This document shows positions 35,024 through 42,322 of a DNA stretch of 64,000 nt, piece by piece; the stretch's first letter is position 1; each line of letters begins with the position of its first letter. The stretch is from Streptomyces macrolidinus. Lineage in GTDB: Bacteria > Actinomycetota > Actinomycetes > Streptomycetales > Streptomycetaceae. Both the position numbers and the translations under genes were made by a program. The stretch covers positions 1 through 64,000 of the forward strand of contig NZ_JAMWMR010000029.1 of assembly GCF_023887685.1 (NCBI RefSeq), given 5' to 3'. The notes beneath the pieces are model-generated. The model made no database searches. It was given only the letters and a program-made list of their open reading frames with translations, and was not told the origin of the DNA.

Positions 35024-35463
35024 TGGCGTGACGACATCACCGCAGTGGCGTCCGCCTGGCGAGCGGTGTTGCTGAGACACCCCTGGGCCGCCGCCGTCCC
35101 GGCACGCCGCCGCCCGGCCATCGGCCCGAACTTCCTCGCCGGGATGGAGCTCGTGCAAGCGACGCTCGTGCGCGCCGGATTCACCGGGAAGACTCTCGGC
35201 GGCGACGTGGGCCCTGTACAACCACGTCATGGGGTCGGCGTCCGCCGAGTCCGCCGTGTACATCACCGACGAGGAACGCCGCGTGGGCCAGGAGCAGGTT
35301 GGCCGCACAGCGCGACCGCTACCCGACTCTGGCGGCCAACGGCTACCTCTACGACAACGACTGGGACGGCAGCTTCACCGACGGCCTCGACCACCTCCTC
35401 GACGGCCTCGAAGCACAGCTCGACGCCACCGAGCGGGCCGACCGGGCTCCCGCCGACGGATGA
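35024..35463 (+). pseudogene. Truncated, frameshifted TetR-family regulator
   Basis: Only the C-terminal ligand-binding domain remains: WRDDITAVASAWRAVLLRHP, then NFLAGMELVQATLVRAGFTG in one frame, ALYNHVMGSASAESAV and ITDEERRVGQEQ in a second and RDRYPTLAANGYLYDNDWDG to the stop in a third. The N-terminal helix-turn-helix is missing altogether; the preceding 120 bases do not encode it. At least two frameshifts are needed. Similar domains occur in TetR_C regulators next to exporters, so it may once have controlled the MFS gene on either side. Confidence 0.8.
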
Positions 35464-35506
35464 GTGCCCGGGGCCGGGCGCGGCGGCCCGGCCCCGGTAC
35501 GTGGAC

Positions 35507-36760
35507 TCACCCCGGTACGGGAGCCGGTCCCGCCGCCAGATGCCCGGCCCGGTGCAGTCGCGTCACCAGCCACGCGCACCCCAGACCCGTGGCGGCCAGC
35601 ACCGCCCAGGGCAACCAGCGCACCCCGGTGTCGAACAGCGCTCCGACGGCCAGGTTGCCCAGGAAGACGGCGATGCCGGAGACGGTGTTGTAGGCGCCGT
35701 AATACGTCGCCACGAGCCGGTCACCGGAGAGCCGTACGACGGTGTCCATCTCGAAGGGATAGAGCAGCGCGCCGCCCCAGGCCAGCAGGGCGGCGCACAG
35801 GACGAGTGCGAGGACGCTCGCGGTGCGGCCCAGGGTTCCCGGGTACGGGCCGGGCAGCAGCGGGGCGAACGCGGCCCCCATCACCATGAGGCCGTAGGCG
35901 ATGGCCTGCGGTCCGGCCAGGGTCCGTTGCGCCCACGTGGTCAGTCTCAGTTGACCGGACAGCGCGGCCAGCGCGGAGACGGCGAAGACCGCGCCGGTGA
36001 CCATCCCGGTCCGGTCGCCGAAGAGAGCGCGGGCTCTCAGCGGCAGCGCGAGATAGACCTGGAAGGCCAGAACGTACGAGCCGGTCATCGCGGCGGTGAA
36101 GAGCAGGAAGGGCCGGTTGGCGACGACGGTGCGCCAGTCGGCGGCCACCGCACGCCAGGCCGGCTCCGCGCCCCGGTCGGCCGGGGCGCGGGCGGGCAGG
36201 GCGCGGGCCTGGAGCATGGCCAGGACGCCGAAGACGGTGGCAGCGACCGTGCACACGGCGGCGAAGTCCCAGGCCAGCAGGGCGAGTCCGGCGAGCGGGC
36301 CGACGAGGATGCCCGCCTGGTAGAAGACGTTGAAGGCGGCGAAGGCTGCCACCCGCCGCTCTTCGCCCGCGTCCGCGGCGAGATAGGCACGCACGGCGGG
36401 GTTGAACAGCGCCCCGGCCAGACCTGTCAGTGCCGAGGCGCCGATGAGGGCGGGTAGGGAACCGGCCACCGCCAGCAGCCCGAAGGCGGCCGTGCGCAGC
36501 ACGCACCCGGTCAGGATCATGGGCTTGTAGCCGTAGCGGTCGGCGAGGGTGCCGCCGATCAGGAACATGCCCTGCTGAGAGAAGTTCCGGACGCCGAGGA
36601 CCAGGCCGACCGCCCAGGCGGCGAGCCCGAGCCCGTGGGCGAGATGGTCGGCCAGGTAAGGCATGAGCATGTAGAAGCCGAGGTTGATGGCGAACTGATT
36701 GGCCATCAACAGACGTGCCGGCCGGTCGAACGAGGCCACCTGGGCCCGCAGTCCCCTCAT
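35507..36760 (-). CDS. MFS transporter coupled to PLP enzyme
   Basis: The 417-residue membrane protein has about twelve helices and the MFS loop GGTLADRYGYKPMI after helix 2. The first helix reads ANQFAINLGFYMLMPYLADH, as in MdtH/YceL-type and amino acid exporters. The ATG overlaps the stop of the upstream PLP-enzyme gene (ATGA), so the transporter and enzyme are made together. That points to export of the enzyme's product, or to protection from it. No substrate can be assigned. Confidence 0.92.
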   Translation of the reverse strand: MRGLRAQVASFDRPARLLMANQFAINLGFYMLMPYLADHLAHGLGLAAWAVGLVLGVRNFSQQGMFLIGGTLADRYGYKPMILTGCVLRTAAFGLLAVAGSLPALIGASALTGLAGALFNPAVRAYLAADAGEERRVAAFAAFNVFYQAGILVGPLAGLALLAWDFAAVCTVAATVFGVLAMLQARALPARAPADRGAEPAWRAVAADWRTVVANRPFLLFTAAMTGSYVLAFQVYLALPLRARALFGDRTGMVTGAVFAVSALAALSGQLRLTTWAQRTLAGPQAIAYGLMVMGAAFAPLLPGPYPGTLGRTASVLALVLCAALLAWGGALLYPFEMDTVVRLSGDRLVATYYGAYNTVSGIAVFLGNLAVGALFDTGVRWLPWAVLAATGLGCAWLVTRLHRAGHLAAGPAPVPG

Positions 36761-37881
36761 CGCGGGCCCGCCTTCGTCACCTTCGCCAGATCGCGACCCA
36801 ACGGGTCGCGGACCTGGCCGCATCGGGTCCAACGGGTGACCACACTCGTGCCCGGCTCGGCGATCTCGTCGGGTTCCTCGGACGGTTGCCGGCCGAGGAG
36901 TCGGTGCTCGCGGCACCAGGCGTCGTTGTAGACGGTCTCCAGGTAGCGGTGCGGGCCGTCGGGGAAGACGGCGACGATCCGGGTACCGACCGGGAACGTA
37001 CGTGCGACCCATCCCGCGACGAGCGCGACCGCGCCCACGCTCCAGCCGCCGGAGGCGTAGTGGCGCCGGGCGAGCCTGCGGCAGGCCCACACCGCCTCGG
37101 CCGGGGCCACCCAGTGGACCTCGGCGAAGGCGCCGTAGTCGACGTTCTCCGGGTGGATGCTGGAGCCGAGGCCACGCATGAGCCGGGGAGCGGCGGGCTG
37201 CCCGAAGATCGTCGAGCCGACCGAGTCCACCCCGATCAGCCTCAGCTCGGGAAGGGACGCGCGCAGCGCGGCCGTGACACCGGCCGAGTGGCCGCCCGTG
37301 CCCACGGCCGCCACCAGGACATCGATGCGACCGAGTTGAGCGAGGAGTTCGGCGGCCAGTGGGCGGTAGGCGGCCACGTTGTCGGGGTTGCGGTACTGGT
37401 CCGTGCAGTACGCGCCCGGGGTGCGCGTCAGCCATTCGGCCACGCGCTCGCGGCGGGCCTCCTGCCAGCCGCCCTCCGGATGCGGGGCGGTGACCTGGTC
37501 GACGCGTGCGCCCAGGGCGGCGAGGAGGCGGACCACGGAGGGTTCCATGCCGGGGTCGGTGACGACGGTGACCGGATGGCCGTAGGTCAGCGCGGCCAGG
37601 GCCAGGCCCAGACCGAGTGTGCCGCTGGAGGACTCGACGATCGGCGCACCCGGCGCGAGGTCACCGCGCCTGCGCGCTGCGCAGACCATGTGCAGGCCGG
37701 GACGGTCCTTGATGCCACCGAGGTTGGCGCCTTCCAGCTTGGCGTAGAAGCCGCGGCCGGGTGGGGCGAAGGGTTCGTCGATCCACAGGACGGGGGTGTT
37801 GCCCACGAGTTGGGCGGGGCGGCGGGCGATCACAGGCAGCGGGGCGTGCGCCCCGAGGGGTTCGAGCAGGGGGAGATGCAT
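36757..37881 (-). CDS. Cysteine-synthase-family PLP enzyme, atypical
   Basis: A 374-residue fold-type II PLP enzyme. The Schiff-base lysine is K58 in EGANLGGIKDRPG. The phosphate-binding loop reads GTGGHSAG. The substrate loop is ESSSGTLGLGLA, where the usual Asn of the (S/T)SGN motif is Thr. LVGNTPVLWID matches the family start. Members make cysteine or use related beta-replacement to form amino acids such as 2,3-diaminopropionate. The SGT variant argues against ordinary cysteine synthase. AAGGAG is ten bases before the ATG at 37881; earlier in-frame starts lack it. It is coupled to an MFS exporter. Confidence 0.88.
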   Translation of the reverse strand: MHLPLLEPLGAHAPLPVIARRPAQLVGNTPVLWIDEPFAPPGRGFYAKLEGANLGGIKDRPGLHMVCAARRRGDLAPGAPIVESSSGTLGLGLALAALTYGHPVTVVTDPGMEPSVVRLLAALGARVDQVTAPHPEGGWQEARRERVAEWLTRTPGAYCTDQYRNPDNVAAYRPLAAELLAQLGRIDVLVAAVGTGGHSAGVTAALRASLPELRLIGVDSVGSTIFGQPAAPRLMRGLGSSIHPENVDYGAFAEVHWVAPAEAVWACRRLARRHYASGGWSVGAVALVAGWVARTFPVGTRIVAVFPDGPHRYLETVYNDAWCREHRLLGRQPSEEPDEIAEPGTSVVTRWTRCGQVRDPLGRDLAKVTKAGPR

Positions 37882-38003
37882 GTGCGTACGGCTCCTTGGC
37901 ACCGCGCCCCGTTCAGGCGGGTGCGGTCGTGGCTGATTCAGCAGGACGTGCGGGCACGCCTCGACCACGAAGTCCGTGCGAGGTCGGGGCGTGCGGGCGG
38001 TGC

Positions 38004-38423
38004 CTACTGACGCAGGACACAGTGGAGCGCGAGGGTGGCGCGGCCGTCCGGTACCGGGAAGAGACGGGGCGGAAGGGTCCAGGCGGCGTGTGCCGCCTCA
38101 GCCCGTGCCGTGGTCGGTGGTGCCGTGTCCGGTGTGTCGTGTCCCGGTTCGCTGACCGCGCCGTCGACAGTGTCCCGGGGCCGGTCCACGGCGTGATCGA
38201 TGTGGCCGTCGGCCTTGTGGTCGTGCCCGGGAGCCGGATTGAACCCGTGATCGGCGTCGGCTGTCGCGGGCCGAGAGCGGTCGACGTCCGCGCTGGCCGA
38301 GTGGGGCCCACCGAAGGAGGCGGCATGGATCGAGCCCGCCAGATGAGCGGTGACCAGCATGACGAGCCCCAGGAGCAGGCCGATGCGGCCCGCCCGCCCG
38401 GGGGGCCATGTCTGCAACCGCAC
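38004..38423 (-). CDS. Small His-rich protein with one membrane segment
   Basis: About 139 residues from the GTG at 38423; the start is uncertain. After RLQTWPPGRAGR a hydrophobic helix GLLLGLVMLVTAHLAGS could be a signal peptide or anchor. The rest is hydrophilic, rich in His and Asp (HDHKADGHIDHAVDRPRD), then Ala/Thr/Pro. It could be an exported metal-binding protein, similar in style to small DUF6153-like streptomycete proteins. I cannot name the family with certainty. Confidence 0.5.
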   Translation of the reverse strand: MRLQTWPPGRAGRIGLLLGLVMLVTAHLAGSIHAASFGGPHSASADVDRSRPATADADHGFNPAPGHDHKADGHIDHAVDRPRDTVDGAVSEPGHDTPDTAPPTTARAEAAHAAWTLPPRLFPVPDGRATLALHCVLRQ

Positions 38424-38566
38424 ACCGATCACGCACGTAGGGTATTCGATCAGTCGCGGAACGTCACTCCTGAGCGCCACCGGCTCGCTGACCCCACTGC
38501 CCCCGCCATCCCTGCCGGGCGTGAGCGCACAAGCCCCCGGGCCGCCCAACGGAATCGCGTACGGTC

Positions 38567-38912
38567 ATGCCGTGGGCGCGGCGCTCGCCGATCGCTCATC
38601 TGCCGAGCGCACGACCGGTTCGGCTGAAGTGGCAGCTCGCACTGCGCCGGGACAGCAGTTCGGTCATCCTTCTGCCGGGGACCGCCAAGGGCGCGGCCCG
38701 CGCCGTGGCGTCCGACTACGACACGGGTCCGCTCGCCTTCCCACTGGAGGGTGACGCGCCCGTGCGAACGCCTGTCCGTCGACGCCTCGCTCCCCGGCGC
38801 ACTGTCCCGATTCGCCGACTTGACGGAGGTCGTCGTGCAGGGCGACCGGCTGGTTGTGTCGAGCGAGGCGGACCACGGCCTCGCCGCGTTCCCGTACGCC
38901 CCACCGCGGTGA
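38567..38912 (+). pseudogene. Small unknown protein gene with one frameshift
   Basis: The frame from ATG 38567 reads LALRRDSSSVILLPGTAKGA and DYDTGPLAFPLEGDAPV, then diverges. Dropping the G at 38764 restores ERLSVDASLPGALSRFADLT and VVVQGDRLVVSSEADHGLAA to the stop at 38910, with good codon use in both parts. So the gene carries a single-base insertion, or the sequence has an error there. I do not recognise the family. It is convergent with the polyketide operon and shares its terminator. Confidence 0.6.
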
Positions 38913-38917
38913 GCCCC

Positions 38918-38951
38918 CACCGGCCGGCACCCTGTGGGGTGCCGGCCGGTG
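38918..38951. terminator. Strong hairpin ending the polyketide operon
   Basis: A perfect 15-bp stem (CACCGGCCGGCACCC with its complement) and a four-base TGTG loop, 27 bases past the FkbH-like stop. It is the strongest hairpin noticed in the window and probably bidirectional. Confidence 0.88.
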
Positions 38952-38977
38952 TGTCCTGTCGACGGCTCTCGGCCCGA

Positions 38978-40051
38978 TCAGAGGGCCGCCTTGGCGAGGT
39001 CGGGGGCGGTCAGGCGCAGGATGGTGGGCAACTCCCTTGCCGTGGGCTCCAGATGGAGGCGCTGCAGGCCCTCCATGTCCGCCGCCGGGATGGTCGCCCG
39101 GCAGTCGCAGGACTGGTCGTCGAAGCCCGCGAAGCGGTAGGCGACCTCCATCATGCGGTTGCGGTCAGTGGGCCTGAAGTCCGCGACCAGGTGGACTCCT
39201 GCCCGATGGGCCTCGTCCACCAGCCAGTTGAGGAGGGTCGCACCGGCACCGTAGGACACCACCCGGCAGGAGGTTGCCAGCAGCTTGAGGTGCCAGAGGT
39301 CAGGGTGGCGCTCCAGCAGCAGGACGCCCACCGCGCCGTGCGGGCCGAACCGGTCGGCCATGGTGACGACCAGGACCTCGTGCCGCGGGTCGTCGAGCAG
39401 ATCGCGCAGTTCGGCGTCGGAGTAGGGCACCCCGGTGGCGTTCATCTGGCTGGTGCGCAGGGTCAGTTCCTCGACGCGGGCGAGTTCCTCCTCGGTGGCG
39501 CGGCCGATGCCCATCTCCAGTTCCAGTGTGCGCAGGAACTCCTCGTCCGGGCCGTCCGACCGGGCGCGCTCGGCTTCGCGCCGGAAGCTCGCCTGGTACA
39601 TCTCGCGGCGGCGGCGGGAGTCCACGGTCCGTACGGGCGGGGTGAATTCCGGCCGGGAGAGCATGCCGGACACGTCCTCGGCCGGGTAGCAGCGGACCTC
39701 CGGCAGATGATGGGCGACCTCGGCACGTTCGGCGGGCTGGTCGTCGATGAAGGCGATGGCGGACCGGGCGAAGTTCAACCGCTCGGCGATGGCGCGCACC
39801 GCGTCCGATTTCGGGCCCCAGTTGATGTGCGGGAGGATGAAGTAGTCGGCGATGCCGAGTTCTTCGAGCCGGGCCCAGGCCAGGTCGTGGTCGTTCTTGC
39901 TGGAGACGGCTTGCAGGATGCCCCGCGCGTCCAGCTCGGTCACCACCCGGCGCACCTCGTCGCCGATCCGGACTTCGGGGTCCTCCAGCAGGGTGCCCTG
40001 CCACAGGGTGTTGTCCAGGTCCCAGACCAGGCACTTGACGGTCACTGTCAT
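38978..40051 (-). CDS. fkbH: FkbH-like glyceryl-ACP synthase (HAD family)
   Basis: FkbH-type proteins dephosphorylate 1,3-bisphosphoglycerate and load the glyceryl unit onto a dedicated ACP, the first step to methoxymalonyl-ACP. The 357-residue protein has the HAD nucleophile motif VWDLDNTLWQGTL at residue 8 (DxDxT), SSKNDHDLAW, and AIAFIDDQPAERAEV. The C-terminal half (from about 180) is the GNAT-like acyltransferase domain with HLKLLATSCRVVSYGAGATL, which carries the conserved cysteine. The ATG at 40051 overlaps the acyl-CoA dehydrogenase stop by four bases. It is the last gene of the polyketide operon. Confidence 0.93.
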   Translation of the reverse strand: MTVTVKCLVWDLDNTLWQGTLLEDPEVRIGDEVRRVVTELDARGILQAVSSKNDHDLAWARLEELGIADYFILPHINWGPKSDAVRAIAERLNFARSAIAFIDDQPAERAEVAHHLPEVRCYPAEDVSGMLSRPEFTPPVRTVDSRRRREMYQASFRREAERARSDGPDEEFLRTLELEMGIGRATEEELARVEELTLRTSQMNATGVPYSDAELRDLLDDPRHEVLVVTMADRFGPHGAVGVLLLERHPDLWHLKLLATSCRVVSYGAGATLLNWLVDEAHRAGVHLVADFRPTDRNRMMEVAYRFAGFDDQSCDCRATIPAADMEGLQRLHLEPTARELPTILRLTAPDLAKAAL

Positions 40052-41157
40052 ATCGATCCGTTCACCGCGTGCTCGGCCAGCATCAACTGGCACATCTCAT
40101 GGCTGCCTTCGATGATCTTCATCAGCTTGGCGTCCCGGTAGGCGCGTGCCACCAGGTGTCCGTCCCGGGCCCCGGCCGAGGCGAGCACCTGGAGCGCCGT
40201 TTCGGCACCGCGTGTCGCCTGGTCGGCGCTGACATGCTTGGCCAGGACGGTCGCCATGACCTGCTCGGGCGAGCCGCTGTCCCAGCATCGGCTGGCGTGT
40301 TCGGACACCCGGGTGGCGAGCTGCTCGGCCACCAGCAGCTCGGCGAGGTGGCGGGCGACCAACTGGTGTTCCGCCAGCGGCTTGCCGAACTGCTCGCGTG
40401 TGGAGGCGTGTTGAGCGGCGGCGGTCCGGCAGCCGCGCAGGATGCCCACGCATCCCCAGGCCACCGAGATCCGTCCGTAGGCCAGGGCCGTGGTCACCAG
40501 CAGTGGCAGCGACAGGCCGACACCGCCGAGGACGGCGTCGGCCGGCAGCCGTACGGAGTCCAGGGTGATGCCCGCGTGCCCCGCGGCGCGGCAGCCCAGC
40601 GGATCGGCGACCCGCTCGACGCGCACCCCGGGGGCGTCGCTGGGGACCACCACGGCTGCGGCCCCGTCCTCGTACCGGCCGAACACCACCAGCAGGTCGG
40701 CGTAGTGGGCGGCGGTCACCCAGACCTTGCGCCCGTCGATGACGACCGAGTCGCCGTCGCGGCGGATGCTGGTGGCGATCGCGGACAGATCGCTGCCCGC
40801 GCCCGGTTCGCTGAAACCGGCAGCCGCCAGCTCGCCGCCGGTGAGCCGGGGCAGCCAGGCCGCGCGCTGCTCGGCGGTGCCCAGCCGTTCGATGGTCCAG
40901 GCGGCCATGCCCTGGGAGGTCATCACGCTCCGCACAGAGCTGCACAGGCTGCCGACCCGGGCCGTGAACTCGCCGTTCTCCAGGCTGCTCAGTCCCCGGC
41001 CGCCGTACTCGGCGGGCACTTGGGCGCACAGCCTGCCGTCGGCGCCCAGCTTGCGCAGCAGGTCCACCGGCAGCAGGCCCGCCCGGTCCCAGTCGTCGGC
41101 CTGGCCGTCGATGAGCCCGGTGACGGTGTCCCACGCGTGCTCGGTCATGTCACTCAC
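40048..41157 (-). CDS. fkbI: Acyl-CoA dehydrogenase family (FkbI-like), extender pathway
   Basis: The 369-residue flavoprotein has AAAGFSEPGAGSDLSAIATS (FAD/substrate loop, about 130-150) and a C-terminal region with IIEGSHEMCQLMLAEHAVN. In FK520-type clusters this enzyme oxidises the hydroxyl- or alcohol-level ACP intermediate towards hydroxymalonyl-semialdehyde/hydroxymalonyl-ACP. The GTG at 41157 overlaps the ACP stop by eight bases; an ATG three codons later is possible. It belongs to the four-gene extender set. Confidence 0.93.
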   Translation of the reverse strand: MSDMTEHAWDTVTGLIDGQADDWDRAGLLPVDLLRKLGADGRLCAQVPAEYGGRGLSSLENGEFTARVGSLCSSVRSVMTSQGMAAWTIERLGTAEQRAAWLPRLTGGELAAAGFSEPGAGSDLSAIATSIRRDGDSVVIDGRKVWVTAAHYADLLVVFGRYEDGAAAVVVPSDAPGVRVERVADPLGCRAAGHAGITLDSVRLPADAVLGGVGLSLPLLVTTALAYGRISVAWGCVGILRGCRTAAAQHASTREQFGKPLAEHQLVARHLAELLVAEQLATRVSEHASRCWDSGSPEQVMATVLAKHVSADQATRGAETALQVLASAGARDGHLVARAYRDAKLMKIIEGSHEMCQLMLAEHAVNGSI

Positions 41158-41440
41158 CGCCGCTCCCGGTGGCCGCGTCCGTGAGGCGGAGCACCAGGGC
41201 CGTCATCGCCTGCACGGTACGGAAGTTGTCGAGCCTGAGGTCGGCGCCGCGGATGGCCACGCCGAAGGACTTCTCCAGGTGCACGACCAGCTCCATGGCG
41301 AACAGGGAGGACAGGCCGCCGGAGGCGAACAGGTCCTGCTCCGGTTCCCAGGAACGCTTGGTCTTCGTCTCCAGGAAGCGCAGCACCTCCTTCGCCACGG
41401 CGTCGGCGTCCGGGGCCGCGGTGCGGTGGGTGGCGTCCAT
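41150..41440 (-). CDS. fkbJ: Free-standing acyl carrier protein for extender unit (FkbJ-like)
   Basis: A 96-residue ACP that carries the glyceryl to (methoxy)malonyl intermediates. The phosphopantetheine site aligns as GGLSSLFAMEL, with Ser45 in the DSL position (S-S-L instead of D-S-L). It sits between the dehydrogenases, overlapping one base with the upstream gene (TGATG) and eight with the downstream one. The acyl chain is handed directly to a PKS acyltransferase domain. Confidence 0.92.
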   Translation of the reverse strand: MDATHRTAAPDADAVAKEVLRFLETKTKRSWEPEQDLFASGGLSSLFAMELVVHLEKSFGVAIRGADLRLDNFRTVQAMTALVLRLTDAATGSGGE

Positions 41441-42297
41441 CAGTTCTCCTCCTGGTAGTCGTAGAAGCCCCGGCCGGTCTTGCGGCCGAGTTCGCCGCGC
41501 CGGACCTTCTCCAGCAGCAGCTCGCAGGGGCGGCAGCCCTCGTCCCCGGTGCGCTCGTAGAGCACCTGGAGCGAGTCCGCCAGGTTGTCGATGCCGATCA
41601 GGTCGGCGGTGCGCAGCGGGCCCGTGGGGTGTCCCAGGCAGCCCTCCATGAGGGCGTCGACCGCCTCCACACCGGCGGTGCCTTCCTGCACCACCCGGAC
41701 CGCGTCGTTGATCATCGGGTGCAGTACCCGGCTGGTGACGAAGCCGGGGGCGTCGCGGACCACCACGGGCTGCCGGTCGAGCACGGTGAGCAGGGAGCCG
41801 ATCCGGGTCATGGTCTCCTCGCCGGTTCCGGTGCCCCGGATGACCTCGACCGTGCGGATCAGATACGGGGGGTTCATGAAGTGGGTGCCGACCAGCTCCG
41901 CCGGTCGGTCGACGAACTCGGCCAGTTCGTCGACGGGGATGGACGAGGTGTTGGTGATCAGCGGGGTGCCGGGGGCCACCCGTGCCGAGACGTCGGCCAG
42001 GGCCTTGGCCTTCAGCTCGGTGTTCTCCGTGATGGCCTCGATCACGGCGGTGGCCTCGGCCACGCCCTCGGGCGAGGTCGCCGTCGCCAGCTCGCCGAGG
42101 ATCCGCTCGGCCGGGATCCTGCCCATCAGTTGGGCCATTCGCAGCTCGTCGTCGATCCTGCGGCGGGCCCGGTCGAGTTGGGCGCCGTCGATGTCGATCA
42201 GCAGAACGGGCAGGCCCTGCGCGAGGGCCAAGGCGGTGATCCCCACGCCCATCACTCCGGCTCCCAGCACGGCAAGCCGGTGCGCACCTGTGGTCAT
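41440..42297 (-). CDS. fkbK: 3-Hydroxyacyl-CoA dehydrogenase family (FkbK-like)
   Basis: The 285-residue NAD-dependent dehydrogenase has the Rossmann motif LAVLGAGVMGVGITALA, then AVIEAITENTELKAKALADV, TNTSSIPVDELAEFV, and HFMNPPYLIRTVEVIRG. In methoxymalonyl-ACP synthesis this enzyme oxidises the glyceryl-ACP alcohol. GAGGAG lies six bases before the ATG at 42297, which fixes the start. It follows the PKS gene with the thioesterase by 25 bases and starts the four-gene extender set. The C-terminus (GRKTGRGFYDYQ) is typical of the family. Confidence 0.93.
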   Translation of the reverse strand: MTTGAHRLAVLGAGVMGVGITALALAQGLPVLLIDIDGAQLDRARRRIDDELRMAQLMGRIPAERILGELATATSPEGVAEATAVIEAITENTELKAKALADVSARVAPGTPLITNTSSIPVDELAEFVDRPAELVGTHFMNPPYLIRTVEVIRGTGTGEETMTRIGSLLTVLDRQPVVVRDAPGFVTSRVLHPMINDAVRVVQEGTAGVEAVDALMEGCLGHPTGPLRTADLIGIDNLADSLQVLYERTGDEGCRPCELLLEKVRRGELGRKTGRGFYDYQEEN

Positions 42298-42322
42298 GCG
42301 GCGCTCCTCATGTATGTGACTC

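Noticed and set aside
32590..35031. 813-codon plus-strand frame across LysR and MFS genes
   Set aside because: It crosses a clear LysR gene, an operator and an MFS gene in other frames and has an Arg/Pro-rich low-complexity composition.
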